Source: an uncultured Bacteroidales bacterium (GTDB taxonomy: Bacteria; Bacteroidota; Bacteroidia; Bacteroidales; UBA932). From it: a DNA stretch of 52,945 nucleotides. A program made the translations under genes and the position numbers. Under the pieces are notes generated by a model. That model was not told where the DNA came from. It ran no database searches and worked only from the letters and a program-made list of their open reading frames with translations. Location: assembly GCA_944323245.1 (NCBI GenBank), contig CALURT010000018.1, positions 1-52,945 on the forward strand, given 5' to 3'. Shown here piece after piece: positions 1 to 6,839 of the stretch (within the stretch, counting starts at the first letter, position 1; every line of letters starts with the position of its first letter).

Positions 1-125
1 CACATCTGTTCATAGCAGTTTTCTATCCTATGCAGATATTCCACACCAAGCAACCTTTCGGCAACAAGGTGTGGAATATCATAGGACAGACCGCATTCGT
101 TACAGAATTGGTCTCGCATAATCAT
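1..125 (-). CDS. Partial gene, Cys-pair protein of unknown function (N-terminus only)
   Basis: An open frame runs off the left edge of the window. The first ATG overlaps the stop of the upstream gene as ATGA (positions 125-122), and a second in-frame ATG lies at 119. About 40 residues are visible, beginning MIMRDQFCNECGLSYD; the CNEC pair could be half of a zinc knuckle. The overlap suggests translational coupling with the 77-residue gene before it. I do not recognise the family, and the function cannot be told from this stretch. Confidence 0.5.
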   Translation of the reverse strand, partial: MIMRDQFCNECGLSYDIPHLVAERLLGVEYLHRIENCYEQM

Positions 126-355
126 TTGCTTATCTTTTCAACCTTAATTCGACCAAATATGGTTCGATCATAGAAATCCCCCTCATGTACTTCGATGCCA
201 AATTGAAGCCTAATTGCTTCCGCAATTTCTTTTCCGGTTGGTTCACTACCATTTTTTGATATAACTTGGAATGTTGTCCCTTTGGGGACTTTCTTGCCAC
301 TACCGCTGCGAACACCATTCGCATCTTTCTTCATAGTAACTTTAAATAATGCCAT
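122..355 (-). CDS. Small conserved-looking hypothetical protein (77 aa)
   Basis: The protein begins MALFKVTMKKDANGVRSGSG and ends in basic residues. It has no signal peptide, membrane segment or Cys pair. The N-terminal beta-rich stretch (residues 1-35) followed by a GKEIAEAIRLQFGIEV helix suggests one small compact domain. Its stop overlaps the start of the next gene, so the two are probably co-transcribed. A good Bacteroidetes-type promoter lies about 270 bases upstream (653-622). I associate this style of small protein with mobile-element or accessory DNA in Bacteroidetes, but I cannot assign a family. Confidence 0.6.
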   Translation of the reverse strand: MALFKVTMKKDANGVRSGSGKKVPKGTTFQVISKNGSEPTGKEIAEAIRLQFGIEVHEGDFYDRTIFGRIKVEKISK

Positions 356-378
356 AATACTTATGTTATTAGTTTTGC

Positions 379-521
379 CTACTCTTTGATAAGGTTTTCG
401 GCATCCCCTTGTGGCTGATTGGGGAACAAAAGAAAGTGCAGAGAGCCATTGCTATTTCTTCAGACAGGCTCTGGTAAAGCCTTTGGACTAAATAAGCAAC
501 AGCCTCTGCACCATATAGCAT
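379..521 (-). pseudogene. Possible frameshifted small gene upstream of the 77-aa gene
   Basis: One frame starting at 521 reads MLYGAEAVAYLVQRLYQSLS and then becomes less protein-like. Another frame continues with a plausible C-terminal tail (NGSLHFLLFPNQPQGD and onward) and ends in TAG at 381-379. Joining the two near position 450 needs one frameshift. The alternative is an intact but unusual 50-residue protein ending at 369. The call rests only on how protein-like each half looks. Confidence 0.25.
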
Positions 522-621
522 AGTGAGAGGTGGCACTTATTCCCGTCCAAGAAAAATTTACCAGATTCGTCTGAAAGGAATAAGGTTCAAACACTTCCGT
601 GTTCTATCCAATATTTCGGTA

Positions 622-653
622 CAAATATATACCTTATTTCTCACCCACGCAAA
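622..653 (-). promoter_or_regulatory. Bacteroidetes-type promoter for the left-edge genes
   Basis: On the minus strand TTTG (653-650) is followed after 20 bases by TATATTTG (629-622), an excellent fit to the -33/-7 consensus. It points at the small genes below position 521, so the start of transcription would be near 616. Confidence 0.5.
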
Positions 654-688
654 TATGAGCAAGGCTGTTGCGAGAACAAAATTACAAA

Positions 689-1654
689 TTAGAAAGCAAA
701 CATCTCTTGATGTGTGGTCTCCTTGTATGTCAATGTGGTTATTGCTTCGGATAAGAATAGCACAAGTCTTTCATTGTCTTTAAGACTTCTTGTATTGTAT
801 CGGTATGCACATTCAGCACAATACCAGTACAGATGCTTTGCCGACACTTTGCGGTATATCCCGAATATCATTCGCTTCAAGTGTGACCAGAAGTTCTCAA
901 TGCCATTGGTTGAGAATCCCGACTTGTTCACATACTGGCCATGAGAGTGATTGACTCTTTCATGTGTATACCCATGCCTGTTCAAACCATTGTATGCACC
1001 CCATTCATCGGTAACGACAGTTGATCCTTTCTCTACAATCTCCTTTATCAGAGGAAGCAAGGTTTTCTTTGTGGCATCCTTCGTTATGAAGGTGTTTACC
1101 ATTGAACCGGAGCGGAATCCGACTACTGGCACTTTGGTTTTAAGGCTTCGTCCTTGTGAGTGCTGACCTTTCTTGCGTTTGACACTCACATAGGTTTCGT
1201 CAATCTGTACAATGTCCTTGAACTTTATTATCTTGTTCATGTTCTGCCGTATTCTGTTGAGCATGAACCATGCTGTTTTCTGTGTGACACCGATATGCTT
1301 GTGTATGTACATACTGCTGATACCCGACTTGTTCGTAAGGAATATAAAGATTACTGCAAACCATTTTCTCAAAGGAATGTGAGTTCTGTCAAACATGGTC
1401 TTGGTAGTGACTGTGAACCGTTCTCTGCAATGTTTGCATTTGTACAGACCTTTGAACTCTCCATTTGTCTTTAACTTGTAATGGTCTTTGGATATACAAC
1501 CGCAGTGAGGACATACTGGTGTACCTCTCCACCTTGCTTGTTCAAGATATTCTCTAAAATCAGTCTCATCTTTCAGAGATTCTGTCATTTCATCGAATGA
1601 TTTGTAAATCTCCATTCTGTATTCTTCGTTCCTGAAATTGTAAATTGATAACAT
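689..1654 (-). CDS. IS1595-family transposase (ISXO2-like)
   Basis: A DDE transposase of 321 residues, a usual length for the family. An N-terminal zinc ribbon carries CPHC near residue 48 and CKHC near residue 73. The catalytic core follows: Asp in QIDETYV, Asp in VVTDEWGAY, and Glu in GIENFWSHLKR, with the spacing expected for IS1595. The frame is intact, so the enzyme may be active. I could not find convincing terminal inverted repeats or an 8-bp target duplication, so the ends of the element are not given. The start codon lies inside a motif (AATGTTATCAA) that recurs twice upstream, which may be an autoregulatory site. A later in-frame Met (MEIYKSF) is an alternative start. Confidence 0.93.
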   Translation of the reverse strand: MLSIYNFRNEEYRMEIYKSFDEMTESLKDETDFREYLEQARWRGTPVCPHCGCISKDHYKLKTNGEFKGLYKCKHCRERFTVTTKTMFDRTHIPLRKWFAVIFIFLTNKSGISSMYIHKHIGVTQKTAWFMLNRIRQNMNKIIKFKDIVQIDETYVSVKRKKGQHSQGRSLKTKVPVVGFRSGSMVNTFITKDATKKTLLPLIKEIVEKGSTVVTDEWGAYNGLNRHGYTHERVNHSHGQYVNKSGFSTNGIENFWSHLKRMIFGIYRKVSAKHLYWYCAECAYRYNTRSLKDNERLVLFLSEAITTLTYKETTHQEMFAF

Positions 1655-1837
1655 TATTTTGTTATAAATATAATAAAAAGATTTAACATATTAACTATCA
1701 ATGAGTTATAATTTGATAACATTTTCAAATTATTTTTCATTGGGTCTATACTAAAAATGGCTGCCTTGTTCGGGCAGCCATTGGCGTATCTGTTACGATG
1801 TTGCTAATTATACAAGAAAACGGCGAAATGTTATCAA
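1645..1837. repeat. Three copies of TTGATAACATT around the transposase start
   Basis: TTGATAACATT occurs at 1645-1655 (covering the transposase start codon) and at 1713-1724, and inverted as AAATGTTATCAA at 1826-1837. The last two form a 12-bp inverted repeat enclosing the hairpin at 1757-1781. This could be a binding site for the transposase or a repressor, or part of the IS end. Confidence 0.5.
1752..1781 (-). terminator. Intrinsic terminator for the small minus-strand genes
   Basis: ATGGCTGCC (1757-1765) pairs perfectly over 9 bp with GGCAGCCAT (1773-1781). Read on the minus strand the stem is followed by TTTTT. It would stop transcripts arriving from the small genes at 1995-2264 before they reach the transposase. 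Confidence 0.65.
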
Positions 1838-1876
1838 TTTCAAGAAAAATTTTTCAGAAATTTTCAGTTTTCAGGA

Positions 1877-1971
1877 TTTAATCCTCGTAACGGGAGGATA
1901 TTGGGATAATAAATACCATTATTTGGTACCATTCCCGCCACGAGGGGAAACAAGAAGTATCAAGGATTAAA
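1877..1971. repeat. Three-tier palindromic element of 95 bp
   Basis: Outer arms TTTAATCCT (1877-1885) and AGGATTAAA (1963-1971) are a perfect 9-bp inverted repeat. Inside, 1883-1895 and 1933-1945 pair over 13 positions with two mismatches. At the tip TACCA and TGGTA pair around TTATT. It contains no gene and lies between a small-gene stop (1995) and the terminator at 1757-1781. It could be a structured 3' end or a folded recombination site. Confidence 0.5.
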
Positions 1972-1994
1972 GAATTGAATAAATCAATGTGGAA

Positions 1995-2165
1995 TCAAAA
2001 TCCATTTGCTTTCATCCACTCTGTAAATGATGCCTTTGTTTTTCCCAGAGCATTGTAAAGTTTTTGCAAATCCGACTTGTTCAACCTTGACCAATTGACC
2101 GAAGAATCGTTCCAAAGGGCTGCGAGTGTTGAGCTGTCAAGTTTGGACAAATCAAGTTGAACCAT
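1995..2165 (-). CDS. Small hypothetical protein (56 aa)
   Basis: The frame begins MVQLDLSKLDSSTLAALWND and ends with a Trp- and Lys-rich tail (WMKANGF). AAAAAGG sits just before the ATG and may act as a ribosome site. The mix of LDLSKLD, NWSRLNKSDLQKL and GKTKASF reads like a real small alpha-helical protein rather than noise. The start overlaps the end of a broken upstream frame by 14 bases, so it may be one half of a gene split by frameshift. Function unknown. Confidence 0.4.
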   Translation of the reverse strand: MVQLDLSKLDSSTLAALWNDSSVNWSRLNKSDLQKLYNALGKTKASFTEWMKANGF

Positions 2166-2264
2166 CAGCCTTTTTGAGGATTGGGAGTTCTGTGGATTTA
2201 TTTACGCTATTGATTCCACCAATGGAACTGGTGTTCTACCAAGACTTTCGCTTAATGTTTCCAT
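2152..2264 (-). pseudogene. Frameshifted remnant upstream of the 56-aa gene
   Basis: From the ATG at 2264 one frame reads METLSESLGRTPVPLVESIA and stops at 2202. A second frame, which has no start codon of its own, reads GGINSVNKSTELPILKKADG and stops at 2152. The two join naturally at PLV-GGIN with one frameshift, giving a gene of about 36 codons that overlaps the next one. This suggests decay of a small accessory gene. Confidence 0.35.
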
Positions 2265-2281
2265 TGTGTACCTAAATTACA

Positions 2282-2289
2282 TATCTTTG
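2282..2289 (+). promoter_or_regulatory. -7 element for the 2391 gene
   Basis: TATCTTTG matches the TAnnTTTG consensus about 100 bases before the chosen start at 2391. The -33 box is weak. Transcription would start near 2295. Confidence 0.4.
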
Positions 2290-2390
2290 TATATATATTA
2301 AACCCGAATTTTAGGTTGGTACATTAAAGTATATAAGTGTGATATATATTTATGCCTTTCTTCTATAAACCAATTAATAATAGCACTATT

Positions 2391-3179
2391 ATGAAAAGGT
2401 TGTCATTATTTGTATTCGGGATTCTGGTGTCAGTATTGTTATCAGCTCAAAATAAGGAGGCTACAAAGTTTATGGGAATTCCTATAGACGGAACTAAAAA
2501 CGAGATGAGGAAGCATTTGGAAGCAAAAGGTTTTGTTTGGAATAGTTTCAAAGAATGCCTTGAGGGAGAATTCAATGGAACAGACGTTGACATTTATATT
2601 GTGACAAATAAAAATAAGGTCTGGAGGATATACTTGGAGGACCGGAATCCAAGAGATGAGTATCAGATAAAATTAAGATATAATACACTTTGTAAGCAAT
2701 TCAAGAATAATTCAAGATATGTACCGTCTGATACGGATCAGACAATACCGATGGACGAGGATATTTCTTACGAAATGGTTGTAAATGATAAACATTATGA
2801 AGCGTCATTTCATCAAATATCTGCCAATACATCTGTTTTAATGGAGATGGCTGATAAATATAAAGATATTGATACTTCTATAATGACAGAAGAAGAACTG
2901 GCGCAGCTTTGCTCAGATGTTATGTCTTACTTAATATTATGTGACGAGGAAAAGTTTGCGAAATACGGCGAAGGTTATTTTTCTCGACTTATTACGATGT
3001 CTAATGAGAACCGGTTGAATGAAGTGTTATCCATAACCGAGGACCTAATGTCATTTTTTGAAGATCAGCAAAATAAAAATTTAGTATGGTTTACAATTAA
3101 TAAACGTAACAATAACAGATACTATATATCAATGTATTATGATAATGGATACAATGAAGCGTCAGGAGAAGATTTATAG
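2391..3179 (+). CDS. Secreted hypothetical protein (262 aa)
   Basis: I chose the start at 2391 because it places a textbook signal peptide at the N-terminus (MKRLSLFVFGILVSVLLSAQ, residues 1-20). An in-frame ATG at 2352 would add 13 residues before it. The mature part begins with a GIPIDGTKNEMRKHLEAKGF stretch, typical of small secreted Bacteroides proteins of unknown role. After this comes a mixed alpha/beta region without Cys pairs or recognisable catalytic motifs. Composition is AT-rich like the surrounding accessory DNA. It stands alone behind its own promoter, with a 60-codon fragment following. The function is unknown; periplasmic or surface location is inferred from the signal peptide. 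Confidence 0.75.
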   Translation: MKRLSLFVFGILVSVLLSAQNKEATKFMGIPIDGTKNEMRKHLEAKGFVWNSFKECLEGEFNGTDVDIYIVTNKNKVWRIYLEDRNPRDEYQIKLRYNTLCKQFKNNSRYVPSDTDQTIPMDEDISYEMVVNDKHYEASFHQISANTSVLMEMADKYKDIDTSIMTEEELAQLCSDVMSYLILCDEEKFAKYGEGYFSRLITMSNENRLNEVLSITEDLMSFFEDQQNKNLVWFTINKRNNNRYYISMYYDNGYNEASGEDL

Positions 3180-3199
3180 TTGAAACAAGAAGTATAGTA

Positions 3200-3382
3200 T
3201 TGAATACGAGTCCACTAAATAATGATAACATAATTCAAACAGGTCGATTTGAATTATACCATACGCAAAATATATATAATTTTCTTCTACTTGACAATGT
3301 AAGTGGAGCGGTTTATCAAATACAATGGTTGCCAATAGGTGATAAAGGTGTCAGAGGTATAGTGAGTGCAATTGTTAAATAA
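3200..3382 (+). CDS. Short hypothetical protein or C-terminal fragment (60 aa)
   Basis: The only available start is TTG at 3200. The readable part, GRFELYHTQNIYNFLLLDN followed by a VYQIQW strand pair, resembles the beta-strand repeat of small Bacteroidetes proteins that carry a GRFxLYxTxNxxxFxxLD pattern. It may be the tail of a larger lost gene. Intact status and start are both uncertain. Confidence 0.35.
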   Translation: MNTSPLNNDNIIQTGRFELYHTQNIYNFLLLDNVSGAVYQIQWLPIGDKGVRGIVSAIVK

Positions 3383-3441
3383 ATTGAGGTAAAGCCTCTC
3401 CGGGTCTGATGAGATTATTTACTATTGTTTCCATAAATCTG

Positions 3442-3449
3442 TATTTTTG
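3442..3449 (+). promoter_or_regulatory. -7 element upstream of the AraC-type regulator
   Basis: TATTTTTG fits TAnnTTTG and lies 43 bases before the ATG at 3493. A TTG at 3425 is closer than the usual -33 spacing, so the upstream box is not convincing. Confidence 0.4.
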
Positions 3450-3492
3450 TAGAATAATGGAAATCAAATACAGTTGCAATTAATTTCAGAAT

Positions 3493-4380
3493 ATGGGACT
3501 TGAGACGGGATTTCCCGGAGAAAGGATAATAGTATTGCCGGCTCCGTTTGTGGATCTGATGCGGGACGACCCGCTTATAAATGACCTGTATCTCATTTCG
3601 ATGGGCCATGTAACCCATGCCCGCCACCATGCCGTGGAAAGGCCCGACGGGAACGACTGCTATGTATTCCTTTACTGCGTATGGGGTTGCGGACGCATTT
3701 CTGTCGGTTCCAATTCCATGACCTTGAAAGCCAATCAGTTCATGGTTTTGCCCAAAGGCCTCCCCGTCTCGTATTCTTCTTCCGATGAAGATCCGTGGAG
3801 CCTCTATTGGATTTGCTTCGACGGCGAGAAGGGGAAAATCCATGCGAAGTACATGTCATCTCCGACCAATGTCCTCCCGTCGGTCTATATGAGACTCGAA
3901 CAGCGCACGGAGCTTTTCGATAAAATGTACGCTCTCCTGTGCGAACCGCCGACAATTGAAATTCTAGAATATGTCAATCAGATTCTGCCTCATTTCCTTG
4001 CGGCTTTCCGGTTCAGGGAGCACGACAGGACTGCCGAGGAACAGCCGAGGTATTCTGAGGGGATGATAAACAAGGTCCTCCGGTATATGACCGACAACGT
4101 AGAAAGGAAACTGACCATAAAGGAAATAGCAGGATTCGCAGGTATGAGCGAATCCTACTTTTACCGGAAATTCACCGCTCAGATGTCGATGTCGCCGATG
4201 GATTATTTCATAAGGATGAAAGTCAACAAGGCGGCAATCCTGCTTCTGAAGACGCCCATGTCGGTTTCACAGATAGCGGCCAAGCTCGGATTCGGCAGTC
4301 CGGAATACTTTTCCCGGACTTTCAAAAAGGTCCTCGGAATTTCCGCTTCAGATTTCCGCAAACAGGACTTCAGGTTGTGA
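3493..4380 (+). CDS. AraC-family transcriptional regulator
   Basis: 295 residues. Residues ~30-160 form a cupin-type sensor domain of the AraC ligand-binding kind (CGRISVGSNSMTLKANQFMV, then a YWICFDG strand). The C-terminal ~100 residues hold two helix-turn-helix units: LTIKEIAGFAGMSESYFYRK and MSVSQIAAKLGFGSPEYFSR, followed by FKKVLGISASDFRK. This is the standard layout for sugar or small-molecule responsive AraC activators. It faces the corrinoid methyltransferase gene tail to tail with only 10 bases between stops. That proximity makes it a candidate regulator of that module, but it is not proof: the operon's promoter is 2.4 kb away at 6771. Confidence 0.92.
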   Translation: MGLETGFPGERIIVLPAPFVDLMRDDPLINDLYLISMGHVTHARHHAVERPDGNDCYVFLYCVWGCGRISVGSNSMTLKANQFMVLPKGLPVSYSSSDEDPWSLYWICFDGEKGKIHAKYMSSPTNVLPSVYMRLEQRTELFDKMYALLCEPPTIEILEYVNQILPHFLAAFRFREHDRTAEEQPRYSEGMINKVLRYMTDNVERKLTIKEIAGFAGMSESYFYRKFTAQMSMSPMDYFIRMKVNKAAILLLKTPMSVSQIAAKLGFGSPEYFSRTFKKVLGISASDFRKQDFRL

Positions 4381-4390
4381 TGGCCACTGA

Positions 4391-5401
4391 CTACCTCTGG
4401 TTGAAATCCGCCACGGCCTTGTAGAAGGCTCCGATGTTTTCGAAAGGAATCCCCGGAGGGACGTCGCACCCTGACGAAATCACGAAATTCCCGTAATTTC
4501 CGCATTTTTCAAGGAGCGAGTACGTTTCCGCATATACTTCCGCCGCCGTTTCATTTTTGAAAACCCCTACCGGATCAAGGTTTCCCATCACCAATGTATC
4601 GGACGGACATTCCTTCAAGGCATCAGCCATGTCGATTTTATTCCCGAAATGATAGCCCTTGGCACCGGTGCAGGTCATGGCTTCGGTGCAATGTCCCCCA
4701 TTGCCGCAGTTGTGGAGAATGACTGCGAAATCATCGTCCTGCACGGCATCCACAATCTGCTTTACATAGACTGAGGAGAAGGCCTTGCAATCGTCGTTAG
4801 GCAGCAGCCCGGCGGCAGGCTCGGCTATTATCACCCCGTCCGTTCCGCAGGCTTTCAAAGCCTTGCAGTATTCCATGATAAAGGCGGTGCATTTTTCAAG
4901 AAGCAGTCTGACCGTATCGGGTTCGGTGTAGATTCCCATCATGATTTCCGTCATGTCGAACAGCCTGCCGCCCAAGGAATACGGTCCGATGCAGCCTGAA
5001 AATACGGGCTTTCTGATATTTTCGGCAGCCAACTTGTTGGCTTTCAGGTATTCAGGGACCCTTCCTCCGTCCATTGACGGTACTTCGAGCATTTCCACTT
5101 CGGAGCGGTTTGATACAAGCCGCCCGGTCACGCTCGGCACTTCATCTTCCGGAAATACAAGGACGGCCCCGAAAGCCTCCGCCTCCACGGTCAGATCCAT
5201 GATTACCGTACAGGCTGACGATTGCGGGTACTTTTTGTTGAGGGCATCTATGGCCTTGAAATGCTTTTCCCCGTCAGTGACGGCATCTTTTACAGTCATT
5301 CCGACCAACTCGATACCTGGATTCGTCATAATCGGCATTGCCGGTACGGACCTGCTGTCTATAAGGGATTCAATCCACTGGGTGACGTTCATCTTTGACA
5401 T
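4391..5401 (-). CDS. Uroporphyrinogen decarboxylase-like corrinoid methyltransferase (MtaA/CmuA type)
   Basis: A TIM-barrel protein of the UroD superfamily. It keeps the zinc pattern of methylcobamide:CoM/THF methyltransferases (LHNCGNGG, with a later SGCDVPPG) rather than the substrate Arg/Asp set of true heme-pathway UroD. The start at 5401 (MSKMNVTQWIESL) fits the family N-terminus. The longest frame begins at 5458 and would overlap the previous gene by 89 bases instead of 32. It is last in the unit corrinoid protein - MetH-activation-like protein - UroD-like. In such modules this enzyme moves a methyl group between the corrinoid protein and an acceptor or donor. The substrate here is unknown. 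Confidence 0.82.
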   Translation of the reverse strand: MSKMNVTQWIESLIDSRSVPAMPIMTNPGIELVGMTVKDAVTDGEKHFKAIDALNKKYPQSSACTVIMDLTVEAEAFGAVLVFPEDEVPSVTGRLVSNRSEVEMLEVPSMDGGRVPEYLKANKLAAENIRKPVFSGCIGPYSLGGRLFDMTEIMMGIYTEPDTVRLLLEKCTAFIMEYCKALKACGTDGVIIAEPAAGLLPNDDCKAFSSVYVKQIVDAVQDDDFAVILHNCGNGGHCTEAMTCTGAKGYHFGNKIDMADALKECPSDTLVMGNLDPVGVFKNETAAEVYAETYSLLEKCGNYGNFVISSGCDVPPGIPFENIGAFYKAVADFNQR

Positions 5402-6071
5402 GTTTTTTATAACAGCCTTCGAAAGTACAGATAGCGCATCCGAAAGGCTTTCTTTCAATATTTTTTCCTATTCCTACGATTCCGCTTACCGATTTGACGG
5501 GAATCATCAGTCCCGAATCTGTCAGCCTGATGCCGCACGGAGTGTCCGGCAGCAGGGCGAAAATGAATTTCTGGTCGGAAACGGGCCATTCGCAATGCCC
5601 CGGACTGTACGGAAAACTTGTCCTGTCCCCGGATTCCTGTTCCTTGTCAGAAATATGGCGGAATGCATGGCTGCTGACGGCTTCCGCTATCACGGAACCT
5701 GCGGTGTCGGCGAAAAACGCCCGTATGACATCTCCGCTCCTGTTTAATTCCCGGCAGTAGTCTTCGAATCCGGTCCCCGCAGTTCCGACATAAACGGCGA
5801 TTTTTTCCGCTTTTTCCAAATATCCGGCAATCCGTTTCCCGGGATTCAGGGTGATTCCGCCAACGGTCAGTTTCCCGTCGCAGACGCCTTCGCATTCAAT
5901 GATTTCATAACAGAATGCAGGCCGGCATACTTTCTTTATTTCCCTAATGACGTCATTGTACGACGCCAGCAGTTCCCCTTCGGGAACATAGCCTCCGTTG
6001 CCGGTTTCCTCCCACAGTCTTTCCCATTTTATGCCGAGGCTGTCCAACGGGATATTTACGGTGACGGACAT
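5370..6071 (-). CDS. MetH activation-domain-like protein (vitamin B12-dependent methionine synthase reactivation fold)
   Basis: 233 residues, single domain. The region SPGHCEWPVSDQKFIFALLP followed by IRLTDSGLMIPVKSVSGIVG matches the AdoMet-binding activation domain of cobalamin-dependent methionine synthase (SPG...L...I.LT.S..M.P..SVSG). The C-terminus adds a Cys cluster (GCAICTFEGCYKK) that could hold a metal or Fe-S site and is absent from MetH. Stand-alone versions are known beside corrinoid methyltransferases. Reactivation of oxidised cobalamin or a structural role is likely, but not shown. Seven bases separate it from the corrinoid-protein stop, and its end overlaps the UroD-like gene by 32 bases, so the three are one operon. 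Confidence 0.8.
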   Translation of the reverse strand: MSVTVNIPLDSLGIKWERLWEETGNGGYVPEGELLASYNDVIREIKKVCRPAFCYEIIECEGVCDGKLTVGGITLNPGKRIAGYLEKAEKIAVYVGTAGTGFEDYCRELNRSGDVIRAFFADTAGSVIAEAVSSHAFRHISDKEQESGDRTSFPYSPGHCEWPVSDQKFIFALLPDTPCGIRLTDSGLMIPVKSVSGIVGIGKNIERKPFGCAICTFEGCYKKHVKDERHPVD

Positions 6072-6078
6072 TGTCTTT

Positions 6079-6714
6079 TTATGCGCTGAGAAGTCTGCGG
6101 GCCATGGCTACGGCGTCGTTGGCATTGGAACTGTATCCGTCAGCTCCGATAGCCATTGCGAAATCATTGTTGAGCGGAGCGCCTCCGACCATGATTTTTA
6201 CCTTGTCCCTTATGCCGGCGGCCTCTACCGCTGACACTACCTCTTTCATGTAATTCATCGTGGTGGTCAGAAGCGCTGACATGCAGATTATGTCGGCATT
6301 GTGTTCCTTTGCGGCTTCCACGAATTTTTCACCGGAGACGTCCACTCCAAGATTTATGACTTCGAAACCACATCCTTCGAGCATGGATGCCACAAGATTC
6401 TTTCCTATGTCATGGAGGTCTCCCTTGACCGTACCGATGACAATCGTACCTGCGGATGTCGCATTTTCGGCTTTCAAAAGCGGTTTGAGGATGTCAAGAG
6501 CGCCTTTCATGGCCCTTGCGCTCATGAGAAGATTCGGAACGAATGCTTTTCCGGCTTCAAATCTTGCTCCGATCTCTTCCATACCCTTGACCATGTATCC
6601 GTTGATGATGGTCTGCGGGTCAATGCCTTCGGCGATGGCGGCGTTGGTTACTTCCACCGCCTGTTCGAGTTTCCCGTTCAGGATAGCTTCGTAAAGTCCT
6701 TCCAAATTAGCCAT
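6079..6714 (-). CDS. Corrinoid (B12-binding) protein, MtbC/MttC type
   Basis: 211 residues, the usual size. Residues ~1-85 are the helical cap domain (B12-binding 2). Residues ~88-211 are the Rossmann B12-binding domain with the cobalt-ligand motif GDLHDIGKNLV (DxHxxG, His as lower ligand), then SALLTTTM and the GGAPLN loop. It would carry the methyl group on its cobamide between the UroD-like transferase and an unidentified methyl donor. First gene of its unit, with a TAnnTTTG promoter 50 bases upstream. Confidence 0.95.
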   Translation of the reverse strand: MANLEGLYEAILNGKLEQAVEVTNAAIAEGIDPQTIINGYMVKGMEEIGARFEAGKAFVPNLLMSARAMKGALDILKPLLKAENATSAGTIVIGTVKGDLHDIGKNLVASMLEGCGFEVINLGVDVSGEKFVEAAKEHNADIICMSALLTTTMNYMKEVVSAVEAAGIRDKVKIMVGGAPLNNDFAMAIGADGYSSNANDAVAMARRLLSA

Positions 6715-6763
6715 AATAGTAGTAAAGTGTTTGAATTATAATTGGTTTTCAATATTCTTCCGA

Positions 6764-6771
6764 CAAAGTTA
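6764..6771 (-). promoter_or_regulatory. -7 element for the corrinoid operon
   Basis: On the minus strand TAACTTTG (6771-6764) fits the consensus; no good -33 box is seen. The 126-base gap between the RACo stop and the corrinoid-protein start holds this promoter plus the small palindrome CATGACATG just upstream. The corrinoid genes can therefore be transcribed independently of sodB-rubredoxin-RACo. Confidence 0.4.
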
Positions 6772-6839
6772 GATATAAAAAACACTCATGACATGTACTA
6801 TTATTGCTTATTTGCTGTCTTATTGTTGCAAAGGAAATG

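Noticed and set aside
650..1860. Terminal inverted repeats and target duplication of the IS1595 element
   Set aside because: No pair of matching ends with a target-site duplication could be found by eye, so only the transposase and the internal motif repeats are annotated.
4391..5401. Heme-pathway uroporphyrinogen decarboxylase (HemE)
   Set aside because: The zinc-type HNC...C pattern and the corrinoid neighbours fit the methyltransferase branch, and the substrate-binding pattern of HemE at the N-terminus is absent.
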